Assembly (NCBI GenBank): GCA_015060975.1
Contig: SUXI01000006.1
Span: forward strand, 62,001 to 126,000
Length of the DNA: 64,000 bases
Source: Bacteroidales bacterium
GTDB taxonomy: Bacteria; Bacteroidota; Bacteroidia; Bacteroidales; Muribaculaceae
Direction of reading: 5' to 3'
The notes beneath the pieces were generated by a model. It had not been told where the DNA came from and did no database searches. It saw only the letters and a program-made list of their open reading frames with translations. Every line of letters starts with the position of its first letter. Position 1 is the stretch's first letter. The translations under genes were made by a program, and so were the position numbers. This document shows, in pieces, positions 8,758-17,045 of the stretch.

Positions 8758-9588
8758 ATGAAAATAATAAACCTCATAACTTGCATATTTCTTGTGATTA
8801 TTATATCGGGGTGTCACTCATCAAAGAGAAGCATTAATTCCGAAGACCTGTCATCAGATATTTCAGCTGAAAAAATACCGCTTCAAGCACGGCTCGACAG
8901 CGTTGTTGCCATGTATGGCACATGGACAGATGTTGAATTACCTGTAGATTTGGCACTAATGCAACCAACCGAAATAAACTTATCGGGACGCGCCTCAATG
9001 GTAAAAGATGAGAGTATATATATATCCATTAGAGTGTTTGGTTTTGAGGCCGCAAATATCTACATCAACAATGATTCCATATTTGCATCATATAAAATGG
9101 GTAAATTATATATTGCCGAGAGCATTAAATCGTTACTCTCAGGACATTCTGTCACAGTGGGAGATTTACAAAATATGCTATTGGGACGAGCTTTTATACT
9201 TGAAAAAGGGAGTATTAACTCATCTATGAAAAATGATTTCACGATGAAATACACCGATAATAGTTGGCTCATATCACCCAAAAGCAAATATAAAAACATT
9301 AAATACCAATACTCATTTGATTTAAGCAATAATATGCTTGAAGAACTTTTGGTAACAATTAATGAGACCAATAAGTCAACTTGTAAGTATGGCTCTTTTT
9401 CCAATAGTGATGCCGGAATCATCGCAAACGATATCACGATTTTATCATCGTTAAAGAACAATACAATAAACGCGATGATTTCTTGGGATATGAATAAAGC
9501 GAAGTGGAACACCGGAGTAAATCGCAAATGGAAAATGCCTAAAGGTTATAAAAAAATTGAAACAGCCTCTTTGTTAAGACTTTTTTAA
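8758..9588 (+). CDS. DUF4292-like lipoprotein
   Basis: 276 aa. Signal peptide with lipobox IISGC puts the acylated Cys at position 19. The mature part (LPVDLALMQPTEINLSGRAS, then a LysM-free beta-rich region with ISIRVFGFEAANIYI) resembles the DUF4292 family, whose overall fold recalls LolA/LolB-type lipoprotein carriers; this link is family-level inference. It follows the TPR gene by 9 bases and is followed 3 bases later by the EnvC-like gene, so all three are probably cotranscribed and work in envelope assembly. Confidence 0.75.
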   Translation: MKIINLITCIFLVIIISGCHSSKRSINSEDLSSDISAEKIPLQARLDSVVAMYGTWTDVELPVDLALMQPTEINLSGRASMVKDESIYISIRVFGFEAANIYINNDSIFASYKMGKLYIAESIKSLLSGHSVTVGDLQNMLLGRAFILEKGSINSSMKNDFTMKYTDNSWLISPKSKYKNIKYQYSFDLSNNMLEELLVTINETNKSTCKYGSFSNSDAGIIANDITILSSLKNNTINAMISWDMNKAKWNTGVNRKWKMPKGYKKIETASLLRLF

Positions 9589-9591
9589 AAT

Positions 9592-10959
9592 ATGACAATG
9601 ACAAAACGGTTGGCTATATTATTACTTGCATTTTTATCGATGAGTGTTGTTCTCGCCGATAAAACCCAACGTAGTATAAAACAAGAACAACAACGCACAA
9701 AAAAAGAGATTAAGCAAACAGAAAAGAAAATAGCAGGTATAAAAAAAGACACTCGCCGACAACTATCACTTCTTAACAATATTTCAACCGAAATAAAAGA
9801 GAATACAAAAACAATAAACAAATTAAAGTCATCGATAGACTCAATCGACATTTCAATATCCAAATTAAATGATTCCATAAAATTTATGGAATCACGGGTT
9901 GCCACACTCCGCAAAGAATATGGAGAAATGTTGCAATCAATAAGAATTGCACGACACTCTACCAGCGATCTCGCATTTATTTTTTCATCTAAGTCATTTG
10001 CCGACGCATATCGACGCATAAGATATCTAAAACAATTTACTGCTTGGCAAAACAATAAGACATTAGAATTAAAAGAAGGCATCGCAACTGTCAATCGGGC
10101 AAAAACAGAACTAATGGAATTACACAATGACAGGGTGAATTCAATTAAACAAGTTTCTGCCGCCCAATTAACGCTTCAGAATAATGAAAAAAAGCAAACT
10201 CAAGTAATTGACAACCTAAACAAGGAACGCGCATCACTTGAAGCTTATATGAAACAAAAACAAAATGAGGCACGCAAACTTGATGATCAATTAAACCAAT
10301 TAATTGCCCAACAGAAGAAAGAGGCTGAACGCAAACGACGTGAAGCCGAAAAGCGCCGTAAAGAAGAGGAAAAGCGCAAGAAAGAGAAAGAAAAAGCTCT
10401 TGCCGAGAAACGCAGAAAAGAACAAGAGCAGAAAAGTCGGCAAGAAGAAGCGCAAAATCGACAACCATCTAAACCCATTCAAGAAGAATTGGCTTATGAA
10501 GAACCTGCAAAACAATCGGAATTTGATGCCGACGCTATTCTTTCGGGCAAATTTGAGGAAAACAAAGGTCGTCTCCCCTATCCACTATCCGGGTCATATC
10601 GCATAGTTGGTCGTTTTGGGCGACAGAAACACCCTCATCTAAAATATATTGAGACCGAAAATAACGGAATAGATATTGAGTTACTTTCATCGGGCAACGC
10701 AAAAGCCATATTTGATGGAACTGTTTCAGCTATTTTTACCCAAACCGGATATAACAATATCGTAATGGTAAGACATGGTGAATATATAACCATCTATGCC
10801 AACCTATCAACTTTAAATGTGAAGACCGGAGACAAGGTAAAAATAAATCAATCATTGGGGAATGTTTATGCCGATCCTGATGATGACAACCGTCGCATTC
10901 TACACTTTGAAATTCGCAAAGAGACACAAAAGCTAAATCCTCAATTGTGGATTAAATAA
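9592..10959 (+). CDS. EnvC-like murein hydrolase activator (degenerate M23/LytM domain)
   Basis: 455 aa. A signal peptide (LLLAFLSMSVVLA) is followed by long coiled coils (about 25-270) with an extreme Lys/Arg/Glu run (about 240-290), then a C-terminal LytM/M23 domain (about 330-455). The metal-binding motifs of active M23 peptidases are degenerate: the first HxxxD His is Asn (NNGID) and the HxH is replaced by HFE. This is the pattern of EnvC-type proteins, which do not cut peptidoglycan but activate amidases during division. An alternative start is the second Met, two codons later. It lies 9 bases before the flippase gene. Confidence 0.88.
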   Translation: MTMTKRLAILLLAFLSMSVVLADKTQRSIKQEQQRTKKEIKQTEKKIAGIKKDTRRQLSLLNNISTEIKENTKTINKLKSSIDSIDISISKLNDSIKFMESRVATLRKEYGEMLQSIRIARHSTSDLAFIFSSKSFADAYRRIRYLKQFTAWQNNKTLELKEGIATVNRAKTELMELHNDRVNSIKQVSAAQLTLQNNEKKQTQVIDNLNKERASLEAYMKQKQNEARKLDDQLNQLIAQQKKEAERKRREAEKRRKEEEKRKKEKEKALAEKRRKEQEQKSRQEEAQNRQPSKPIQEELAYEEPAKQSEFDADAILSGKFEENKGRLPYPLSGSYRIVGRFGRQKHPHLKYIETENNGIDIELLSSGNAKAIFDGTVSAIFTQTGYNNIVMVRHGEYITIYANLSTLNVKTGDKVKINQSLGNVYADPDDDNRRILHFEIRKETQKLNPQLWIK

Positions 10960-10968
10960 TCTCTCATC

Positions 10969-12423
10969 ATGGCAAAGCTCATTAATAGCAATCTAACATC
11001 AAGCATATTAAAAGCGCTTGGAATATTTGGCGGTGTACAAGTGGTGAATATCCTTTGCTCTATTGTGCGCACAAAACTAATTGCTATATGGATTGGCTCA
11101 GTAGGAGTGGGATTATTTGGCATATACAACTCTGCCATAGAACTTCTTAACAGCATTTTTCAATTAGGGATACGCAATAGCGCCGTGCGTGACATCGCAA
11201 ACAATGGACAGGCTTCACACACAATAATTGTGGTGCGACGCTGGGCAATAGCTTTAGGGTTAATAGGCCTCTTTGTCACAATTATACTATCCCCGGCATT
11301 AAGTAATTTCACTTTTGGCGATAATAAGCACACAACTTCATTTTTCATCATTGCGATAATCATTTTGCTTTCGTCGATTCAAAGTGGAGAATTAGCGATA
11401 CTTCAAGGTCTCCAACAATTGCGACGATTAGCTCGCGCATCTATGTGGGGCATTCTTGTGGGAGTGGCATTATCTGCCCCCATGTTTTTTTATTGGGGAA
11501 TCAACAGTGTGTTACCGGCATTAATCATTTATTCTCTTGCCACAACTATCGCAACACTATCACAACGTGTCAATATCGACAAACCGGTTCCCACCATCAC
11601 CATAAAAGAAACAATTAAGAAAGGACAAGGATTTATTACTTTAGGGATATATCTCACCGTATCGGCCATAGTCACAACTCTTGTGGCATATTTATTTATG
11701 ACATACTTAAATAAAACAGGAGACACCAATACAGTGGGGCTCTATCAAGCCGGGTTCACCATGGTTAATAAATATGTAGGGCTAATATTCACCGCAATAG
11801 CGATGGAATATTACCCGCGGCTATCAAAAGTAGTAACATCGCCAAAACGTGTGTCAATATTTGTTTCCCACGAAATGGCTATAGCACTTTGGATTCTCAT
11901 TCCCATTATCGCTATTTTCATCGCAAGTAACGAGTTATTAATAACAATTCTGTATTCATCTGATTTTTTGGTAATCAATTCATTTATTGTGTGGGCAATA
12001 ATTGGCACTATATTCCGTGCGATATCATGGTGTATTGCCTTTGTGATTCTCGCCCGAGGTGATGGCAAAATTTATCTATTGACCGAAAGTTTAAGCGCAA
12101 TCACAAGTATTACCCTCAACATCATTGCCTATAACTATTGGGGATTGACCGGTCTTGGATTGGCATATTTACTATGGTATATAGCATATACATTAATTGT
12201 AGCCTCGGTTTATAAACTTAAATACCACCTTTCTTTAGGTAGAAAGATGCATCGGTTAATATTATTTGCGATTGTTACAGCTACAGCATGCGCTATTGGC
12301 TATTCATTTACAGGTTGGTATATACCTGCGATAATAGCACTCTTAACAATTCCCTTATCTATAAGCCGATTATTGCGCAAAAGGTTTGATAAAATCAAAC
12401 CGCAGGCAAGCTCATCCCATTAA
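10969..12423 (+). CDS. Polysaccharide/O-antigen flippase (Wzx-like, MOP superfamily)
   Basis: 484 aa integral membrane protein with about 12-14 predicted transmembrane helices spread along its length. The N-terminus (SSILKALGIFGGVQ, then RTKLIAIWIG and GVGLFGIYNSA) is typical of O-antigen translocases related to WzxE. It would move lipid-linked oligosaccharide across the inner membrane. It is the last gene of the dut string. Its end overlaps the end of the convergent dgt gene by 29 bases. Substrate cannot be read from sequence. Confidence 0.87.
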   Translation: MAKLINSNLTSSILKALGIFGGVQVVNILCSIVRTKLIAIWIGSVGVGLFGIYNSAIELLNSIFQLGIRNSAVRDIANNGQASHTIIVVRRWAIALGLIGLFVTIILSPALSNFTFGDNKHTTSFFIIAIIILLSSIQSGELAILQGLQQLRRLARASMWGILVGVALSAPMFFYWGINSVLPALIIYSLATTIATLSQRVNIDKPVPTITIKETIKKGQGFITLGIYLTVSAIVTTLVAYLFMTYLNKTGDTNTVGLYQAGFTMVNKYVGLIFTAIAMEYYPRLSKVVTSPKRVSIFVSHEMAIALWILIPIIAIFIASNELLITILYSSDFLVINSFIVWAIIGTIFRAISWCIAFVILARGDGKIYLLTESLSAITSITLNIIAYNYWGLTGLGLAYLLWYIAYTLIVASVYKLKYHLSLGRKMHRLILFAIVTATACAIGYSFTGWYIPAIIALLTIPLSISRLLRKRFDKIKPQASSSH

Positions 12424-13741
12424 GTTTGCGATATAAATCCAGCGCATAAACATCGGTCATTCCCGACACATGATCGATAACCGCTTGAATCCTGCCAAAA
12501 AGTGTCGGCGCATTTATTTCATATTGTTGCGGAACTTTTGACAATAGTAATTTAGAGTAATTTAATTCGGGATTGGTAACTGCATGAATAAATTTTCCCA
12601 ATAAATATGTTATAATTTGATTACCTGCAAGCTCAATATCCACAACATCACTCGCTTTATATATCTTTTCCCATGACAACTCAGAACAACGGGCATAACC
12701 TTCACGTTCAAGCGAAGGTATATGTTTTAACAATGAACCCACAAATTGACCTTTCAATATTTCATCTTCATGCAGAACAAAAGCCTCGGCACATCGACTC
12801 ACCAATCGGCCAATCACACACGAACGCATATATGAAACCTTTTCATTTGGGTCCTCTACAGTCTTCATCACTTCAGTCATGTGCGATTTACGCTCCTCAT
12901 CAAAAAATCCCATAAATAAAGATGCGACCTCGGCTGTCGTTAAAATTTTCAATTTATGCGCATCTTCTATATCCATTACCTCATAACAAATATCATCGGC
13001 AGCCTCTACAATATACACCAACGGATGACGCGCAAATGCCACTTCTCCATTTTCTCCATATCGGGATATTATGCCAAGCTCCCGAGCTATCTTTTCATAA
13101 TCGGATTTCTCTGATGTAAAGAATCCAAATTTATCGGCTTCACCCGACAATGATGACTCATAAGGATATTTCACGATTGATGCCAACATTGAATATGTCA
13201 TCGCAAATCCGCCCGGACGACGTCCGCGAAATTGGTGTATTAATAGCCGCAATGAGTTGGCATTGCCTTCAAAATGAATCAAATCGTTCCATTCACTATA
13301 TGATAATTCATTACACAAAAAGGCTCCGGCTCCTTCTGAAAAAAAAGTTGAAATAGCTTTTTCTCCCGAGTGCCCAAATGGTGGATTTCCTAAATCATGC
13401 GCAAGACATGCAGCCGCCACAATATCACCCAAATCATCTAATTTTCGGCTCCACGGCTCTAACGCATATTTTTCTCGCAAAACGTTACTCACTTCGTTAG
13501 CAAGAGACCGTCCAACGCACGCCACTTCCATGCTGTGGGTTAATCTATTATGCACAAACACGCTACCAGGCAATGGGAATACTTGGGTTTTATTTTGCAA
13601 CCTGCGAAATGGAGAAGAAAAAACCAAGCGGTCATAATCTCTTTGAAAATCACTTCGCACTCCGGCATTAGGATTATGATATTTTTCAAGCCCAAATCGT
13701 TTATCACTTATGAGTTGCTGCCAATGCATCGTTTCTGTCAT
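12395..13741 (-). CDS. dgt: Deoxyguanosinetriphosphate triphosphohydrolase (dGTPase family)
   Basis: 448 aa HD-domain protein. Metal-binding residues are visible: His69 in LTHSMEV, His115-Asp116 in AHDLGNPPFGHSGE, and a distal Asp in EAADDICYEVMD. The N-terminal block FQRDYDRLVFSSPFRRLQNK is characteristic of dGTPases. The enzyme hydrolyses dGTP (or other dNTPs) to the nucleoside and triphosphate, tuning the dNTP pool. Its 3' end overlaps the flippase gene by 29 bases tail to tail, so the two transcripts are antisense there. No clear consensus promoter was found in the 13742-13880 spacer. Confidence 0.95.
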   Translation of the reverse strand: MTETMHWQQLISDKRFGLEKYHNPNAGVRSDFQRDYDRLVFSSPFRRLQNKTQVFPLPGSVFVHNRLTHSMEVACVGRSLANEVSNVLREKYALEPWSRKLDDLGDIVAAACLAHDLGNPPFGHSGEKAISTFFSEGAGAFLCNELSYSEWNDLIHFEGNANSLRLLIHQFRGRRPGGFAMTYSMLASIVKYPYESSLSGEADKFGFFTSEKSDYEKIARELGIISRYGENGEVAFARHPLVYIVEAADDICYEVMDIEDAHKLKILTTAEVASLFMGFFDEERKSHMTEVMKTVEDPNEKVSYMRSCVIGRLVSRCAEAFVLHEDEILKGQFVGSLLKHIPSLEREGYARCSELSWEKIYKASDVVDIELAGNQIITYLLGKFIHAVTNPELNYSKLLLSKVPQQYEINAPTLFGRIQAVIDHVSGMTDVYALDLYRKLNGMSLPAV

Positions 13742-13888
13742 AGATTAATTGTTTATAATGATTAGCTATTTCAATTCACGAATTTACTAAATTTTCACAA
13801 TAGCAACTTATCTCTCGCTAAATATTTAACAATTTAAAAGCAACTTAGTTAAATATATTCTTAAAATCAACAAAATAGACTCATAAAG

Positions 13889-13919
13889 TTGTTTTATTAG
13901 ATATTTATGGCTACCTTTG
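13889..13919 (+). promoter_or_regulatory. Promoter of greA
   Basis: TTG (13889-13891), 20-base spacer, TACCTTTG (13912-13919). An upstream TTG codon in frame at 13917 lies inside this promoter, which supports the downstream ATG at 14010 as the real greA start and a leader of roughly 85 bases. Confidence 0.75.
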
Positions 13920-14009
13920 TATCACAAAACAACATTATTGACAACAAAGGGGTCTCATCTATTCAGGCTGGGATTCTTTATTTTTTTACTTTTAATAAAA
14001 TTTACCACT

Positions 14010-14480
14010 ATGGCAATCACCTATATGACCAAAGAAGGTTATAAACGCAAAATGGAAGAAATCGCATACTTAGAATCGGTAAAACGTCCTGAGATTTCTC
14101 GCGCAATAGCCGAAGCAAGAGATAAAGGCGACCTTTCAGAAAACGCTGAATATGATGCTGCTAAAGAAGCTCAAGGTCTTCTCGAACTAAAAATCGCACA
14201 ACTAAAAGACCTCGTAGCCAATGCCCGTATCATTGACGAGAGCAAACTAAACACCGATGAGATTCAAATCATGAACAAGGTGAAAATAAAAAACATAACC
14301 AACAACATGGTTATGGAATACACCATTGTTGCCGATAGCGAAGCCAATCTCAAAGAAAAGAAAATCGCGTCAAGTACACCTATCGCACAAGGTTTACTTG
14401 GGCACAAGATTGGCGATATCGTTGAAATTAAAGTGCCATCGGGCATGATGAAGTTTGAAGTAGTAGAAATATCATTCTAA
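14010..14480 (+). CDS. greA: Transcription elongation factor GreA
   Basis: 156 aa from ATG 14010, the normal GreA length. The N-terminal coiled coil carries the conserved block ARDKGDLSENAEYDAAKEAQ with the acidic tip residues that reach into the RNA polymerase channel. The C-terminal FKBP-like domain includes the ending GHKIGDIVEIKVPSG. GreA stimulates transcript cleavage in backtracked RNA polymerase. The frame continues upstream to 13917, but that part is promoter and leader. The HIT gene follows 66 bases later after a hairpin. Confidence 0.96.
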   Translation: MAITYMTKEGYKRKMEEIAYLESVKRPEISRAIAEARDKGDLSENAEYDAAKEAQGLLELKIAQLKDLVANARIIDESKLNTDEIQIMNKVKIKNITNNMVMEYTIVADSEANLKEKKIASSTPIAQGLLGHKIGDIVEIKVPSGMMKFEVVEISF

Positions 14481-14488
14481 TTAATTGG

Positions 14489-14516
14489 TGATAACATCAT
14501 GATTGCGATGTTATCA
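14489..14516 (+). other. Hairpin between greA and the HIT gene
   Basis: TGATAACATC (14489-14498) pairs perfectly with GATGTTATCA (14507-14516), 8-base loop, with no T-run after it. It may be an mRNA-stabilising or partial termination structure. Confidence 0.45.
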
Positions 14517-14546
14517 TGCCATTATTAAAATAAATATATTATCACA

Positions 14547-14963
14547 ATGCCATCAATTTTTAGTAAGATTGTAGCCGGAGAAATTCCAAGCTATAAAGTT
14601 GCCGAAGATGAGAAACATTATGCTTTTCTTGACATCAATCCGGTAACACAGGGTCATGTTCTTGTAATACCAAAACAAGAAGTTGACTATATTTTTGACT
14701 TAAGCGATGAAGATTATACTAACCTTCAATTATTCGCAAAGCGCATAGCCGAAGCTGTAAAGCAAGCCATACCATGCAAGCGTGTAGGAGTCGCTATAAT
14801 GGGATTGGAGGTTCCTCATGCTCATATACACCTTGTTCCCATAAATGAAGAAGCAGATATGAATTTTTTCAAAGAAAAAGTATCATTATCTCCCGACGAA
14901 ATGAAAAATATAGCAAAAAAAATAAGTCAATATGCTATGACATCACATTCAGAAGTATATTAA
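14547..14963 (+). CDS. HIT family nucleotide-binding hydrolase
   Basis: 138 aa with the histidine triad VPHAHIHLVP (His91, His93, His95); the middle His is expected to be nucleotidylated during catalysis. Other conserved blocks are FSKIVAGEIPSYKV and FLDINPVTQGHVLVIPK. HIT proteins of this type hydrolyse purine nucleoside phosphoramidates or dinucleoside polyphosphates. A strong terminator follows 23 bases after the stop. It probably shares the greA promoter, since the 66-base gap holds only a hairpin. Confidence 0.95.
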   Translation: MPSIFSKIVAGEIPSYKVAEDEKHYAFLDINPVTQGHVLVIPKQEVDYIFDLSDEDYTNLQLFAKRIAEAVKQAIPCKRVGVAIMGLEVPHAHIHLVPINEEADMNFFKEKVSLSPDEMKNIAKKISQYAMTSHSEVY

Positions 14964-14986
14964 ATATTACAATAACCCATTAAAGT

Positions 14987-15021
14987 AAATAGCGATTCTT
15001 TTATTGAAAGAATCGCTATTT
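14987..15021. terminator. Bidirectional terminator between HIT gene and sorting-tail gene
   Basis: Perfect 15-bp stem AAATAGCGATTCTTT (14987-15001) with 15007-15021, 5-base loop, AT-rich on both sides (followed by ATTTTAATT). It sits between converging genes. Confidence 0.85.
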
Positions 15022-15039
15022 ATTTTAATTCTCAAAATA

Positions 15040-15351
15040 TTATATAGTAATACGTTTTGTAATATCTCCGACCTTAAGAATATAAACACCGCGTGAAGGA
15101 AGACGAAATCGGGATATACCGGGTTGAATCGTTTCTTGTGATATTAATTGACCTAATATAGAAAACACTTTTACTGTAATTGTGCGAGATGTTGACACAT
15201 ACACATACCCTTCACTAACCCTTATTTCGGGTTGAGCTACATCCAAACGCTCCATTTTCGCCGAAGCTACAGTATGCTCCCACGAAGATGTAGCATTTGC
15301 CATGCAACAAGTCGCTACCACAATAGTTAATATCAGTATTAAACGACACAT
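15040..15351 (-). CDS. Small secreted protein resembling a free-standing T9SS type A sorting tail
   Basis: 103 aa. An N-terminal signal peptide (LILTIVVATCCMANA) is followed by about 30 residues of linker and then a beta-rich C-terminal domain: RTITVKVFSILGQLISQE, GISRFRLPSRGVYILKV, ending ITKRITI. This is the layout of the Por secretion (T9SS type A) C-terminal sorting domain, normally found at the end of much larger proteins. The gene has its own consensus promoter (15390-15420) and terminator, so it does not look like a fragment. Function unknown; it could be a small surface-anchored peptide or a remnant of a larger protein. Confidence 0.7.
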   Translation of the reverse strand: MCRLILILTIVVATCCMANATSSWEHTVASAKMERLDVAQPEIRVSEGYVYVSTSRTITVKVFSILGQLISQETIQPGISRFRLPSRGVYILKVGDITKRITI

Positions 15352-15389
15352 TTATTTAAATTATCTTGCTATTCAAGATTTGCATGTCC

Positions 15390-15420
15390 CAAAATTAATC
15401 ATTTTTTTGTTTACATCAAA
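15390..15420 (-). promoter_or_regulatory. Promoter of the small sorting-tail gene
   Basis: Minus strand TTTG (15420-15417), 19-base spacer, TAATTTTG (15397-15390); consensus match with a predicted leader of about 30 bases to the ATG at 15351. Confidence 0.7.
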
Positions 15421-15485
15421 ATCTTGTTATATATGAACAAAGTAAATTCAAATAAATTATATCTCACAAAAAGCGATAAGCGAAT

Positions 15486-16427
15486 TTACAGTTCTATCTT
15501 AAATGTATTATATGCGACACCGCGTCCTCCCATACCGGTTTTTTGTCGAATTAATCCATTATTTATTATTCTTCCCGAATCTTCATTTGATGTCCCGAAA
15601 TCAAAATATTCACACATATTACATTCGTTTGTTATGACATAATCAAACAACAATGGTAATGCTTTTAATATCCGACCTTTTTCAGAAGTAGCTATATATT
15701 GAGCATGAGCTACATTTTTTGTAAAAAAGATTACGGCTCCCGCCACAATCTCATCTTCTTTACGAGCTACATATAATTTTATATTTTCGGGAAAGCGTTT
15801 TTTCAATAATAAAATTTCGGCAAGACTATGTACCGGTTTTGTTTTATATTTTTCAAAAAGCAATGACGATAATAAGTCCCAGTATTGAGAATAATCATTG
15901 GTATGCTCAATAATTACCCCGTGCTTCAGTGCATATTTAATACCCCTCGTTGCATTCTCATTAAAAGCCAATCTATTTTCTTGCAGTGAAACAGCAGTTG
16001 AAATAAGCGTCGAGTATAATTGTCCTCCATACCTAAATAAAGCATAAATATCCTCATCGGCAGGACAACTATGATATATATATGGTATAGTTTTATAAAT
16101 CAAAGTTCTCACGCCCTCACTCCTTAAAAATTCAACCATTTGCTCCCACATCTGCAACATTGTGGTTGCTGTAACGGCCTTAATATCTGTTATCCAACCT
16201 CCATAGGTTAGTCCTTGATGAGAATATAGAGTTTCGCCTGATATATTTGCGGGTAGCACAGCTATAATACGGTCTTTCTCATCTGCACACATCAAAGAAC
16301 AATCCTCAAAACGATCACTATGATAATCCATATAATTGCGTAAATGCAGAAATGTCCCATTTCGCGAATTAGAAACCAAATCATCCCATTGTGATTTATA
16401 TTTATCGGTATATCGGATTATTTTCAT
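15486..16427 (-). CDS. GNAT/FemAB-like acyltransferase
   Basis: 313 aa. The N-terminus (QWDDLVSNSRNGTFLHLRNY) and the central segment ending with LYVARKEDEIVAGAVIFF and AHAQYIATSEKGR match the FemAB-like GNAT family, which transfers amino acids or acyl groups to cell-wall or polysaccharide precursors. There is no signal peptide or membrane segment, so it acts in the cytoplasm. It starts 5 bases after the end of the preceding small secreted protein gene and is probably the third gene of the rho operon. Substrate unknown. Confidence 0.8.
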   Translation of the reverse strand: MKIIRYTDKYKSQWDDLVSNSRNGTFLHLRNYMDYHSDRFEDCSLMCADEKDRIIAVLPANISGETLYSHQGLTYGGWITDIKAVTATTMLQMWEQMVEFLRSEGVRTLIYKTIPYIYHSCPADEDIYALFRYGGQLYSTLISTAVSLQENRLAFNENATRGIKYALKHGVIIEHTNDYSQYWDLLSSLLFEKYKTKPVHSLAEILLLKKRFPENIKLYVARKEDEIVAGAVIFFTKNVAHAQYIATSEKGRILKALPLLFDYVITNECNMCEYFDFGTSNEDSGRIINNGLIRQKTGMGGRGVAYNTFKIEL

Positions 16428-16432
16428 GATGT

Positions 16433-17020
16433 TTATTGCATTTCTGTTTTCAGCGCTTCAATTCTTGTTCTTATATCTTTCAATGATTGCTCAAAATCAA
16501 AATCTTCTTTAAACGATTGTTCCTCACCTTCTATTGTAAAAAACCATGATGCGGTATCTCCTTTTACATTATAACCTATCTTAAAGCCATCATCTGTAAC
16601 ATAGAAACACTTTATAGGTTTCCCGCTCTTTACATCTTCCTTGCATTTCGTTTTTAACAATTTTACCGCATCCAAGACTTTAATCAAATCCTCTTTTGCT
16701 ATTATCTCGGTGCGTTTATCATGCCCAACACTGAGAAATAGAAAAAACGTGCTTTCATTTGTGTGAATGTCCATATACTGCCTAACCTTTGCCGATTGAA
16801 TAAGCGCATCTTTAGTTTTGAGTCCATCAACATCATAATCAACATATCGGATAAATCGATCGTGAAGCGAGGTAAACTGCTTGTATTTTGTAATAGATAC
16901 TACCTGCTCACCACCGTCTGATGAACCTTTTAATATCTTTTTTACCATTTTTTTTGTATCAATGGCATCTACATTCAATGCCATTGCCAATAAAATAAAT
17001 ACCCAAACAACTCGTTTCAT
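16433..17020 (-). CDS. Secreted protein of unknown function
   Basis: 195 aa from the ATG at 17020, chosen because it begins a clean signal peptide (MKRVVWVFILLAMALNVDA); a frame-start 11 codons upstream (17053) would overlap the end of rho. The mature protein is charged, with SITKYKQFTSLHDRFIRYVD near the start and a C-terminal acidic helix (SFKEDFDFEQSLKDIRTRIE). I do not recognise the family. It lies 25 bases after rho and 5 bases before the GNAT gene. No lipobox, so probably periplasmic. Confidence 0.65.
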   Translation of the reverse strand: MKRVVWVFILLAMALNVDAIDTKKMVKKILKGSSDGGEQVVSITKYKQFTSLHDRFIRYVDYDVDGLKTKDALIQSAKVRQYMDIHTNESTFFLFLSVGHDKRTEIIAKEDLIKVLDAVKLLKTKCKEDVKSGKPIKCFYVTDDGFKIGYNVKGDTASWFFTIEGEEQSFKEDFDFEQSLKDIRTRIEALKTEMQ

Positions 17021-17045
17021 ACTGCAAAGATTACATATCACACTA

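Noticed and set aside
9592-10959. Active M23 metallopeptidase
   Set aside because: Metal ligands HxxxD and HxH are not preserved, so an EnvC-like activator is the better call.
13917-14009. TTG-initiated 31-codon extension of greA
   Set aside because: The TTG lies within the -7 element of the promoter, and the extension is not part of the GreA family.
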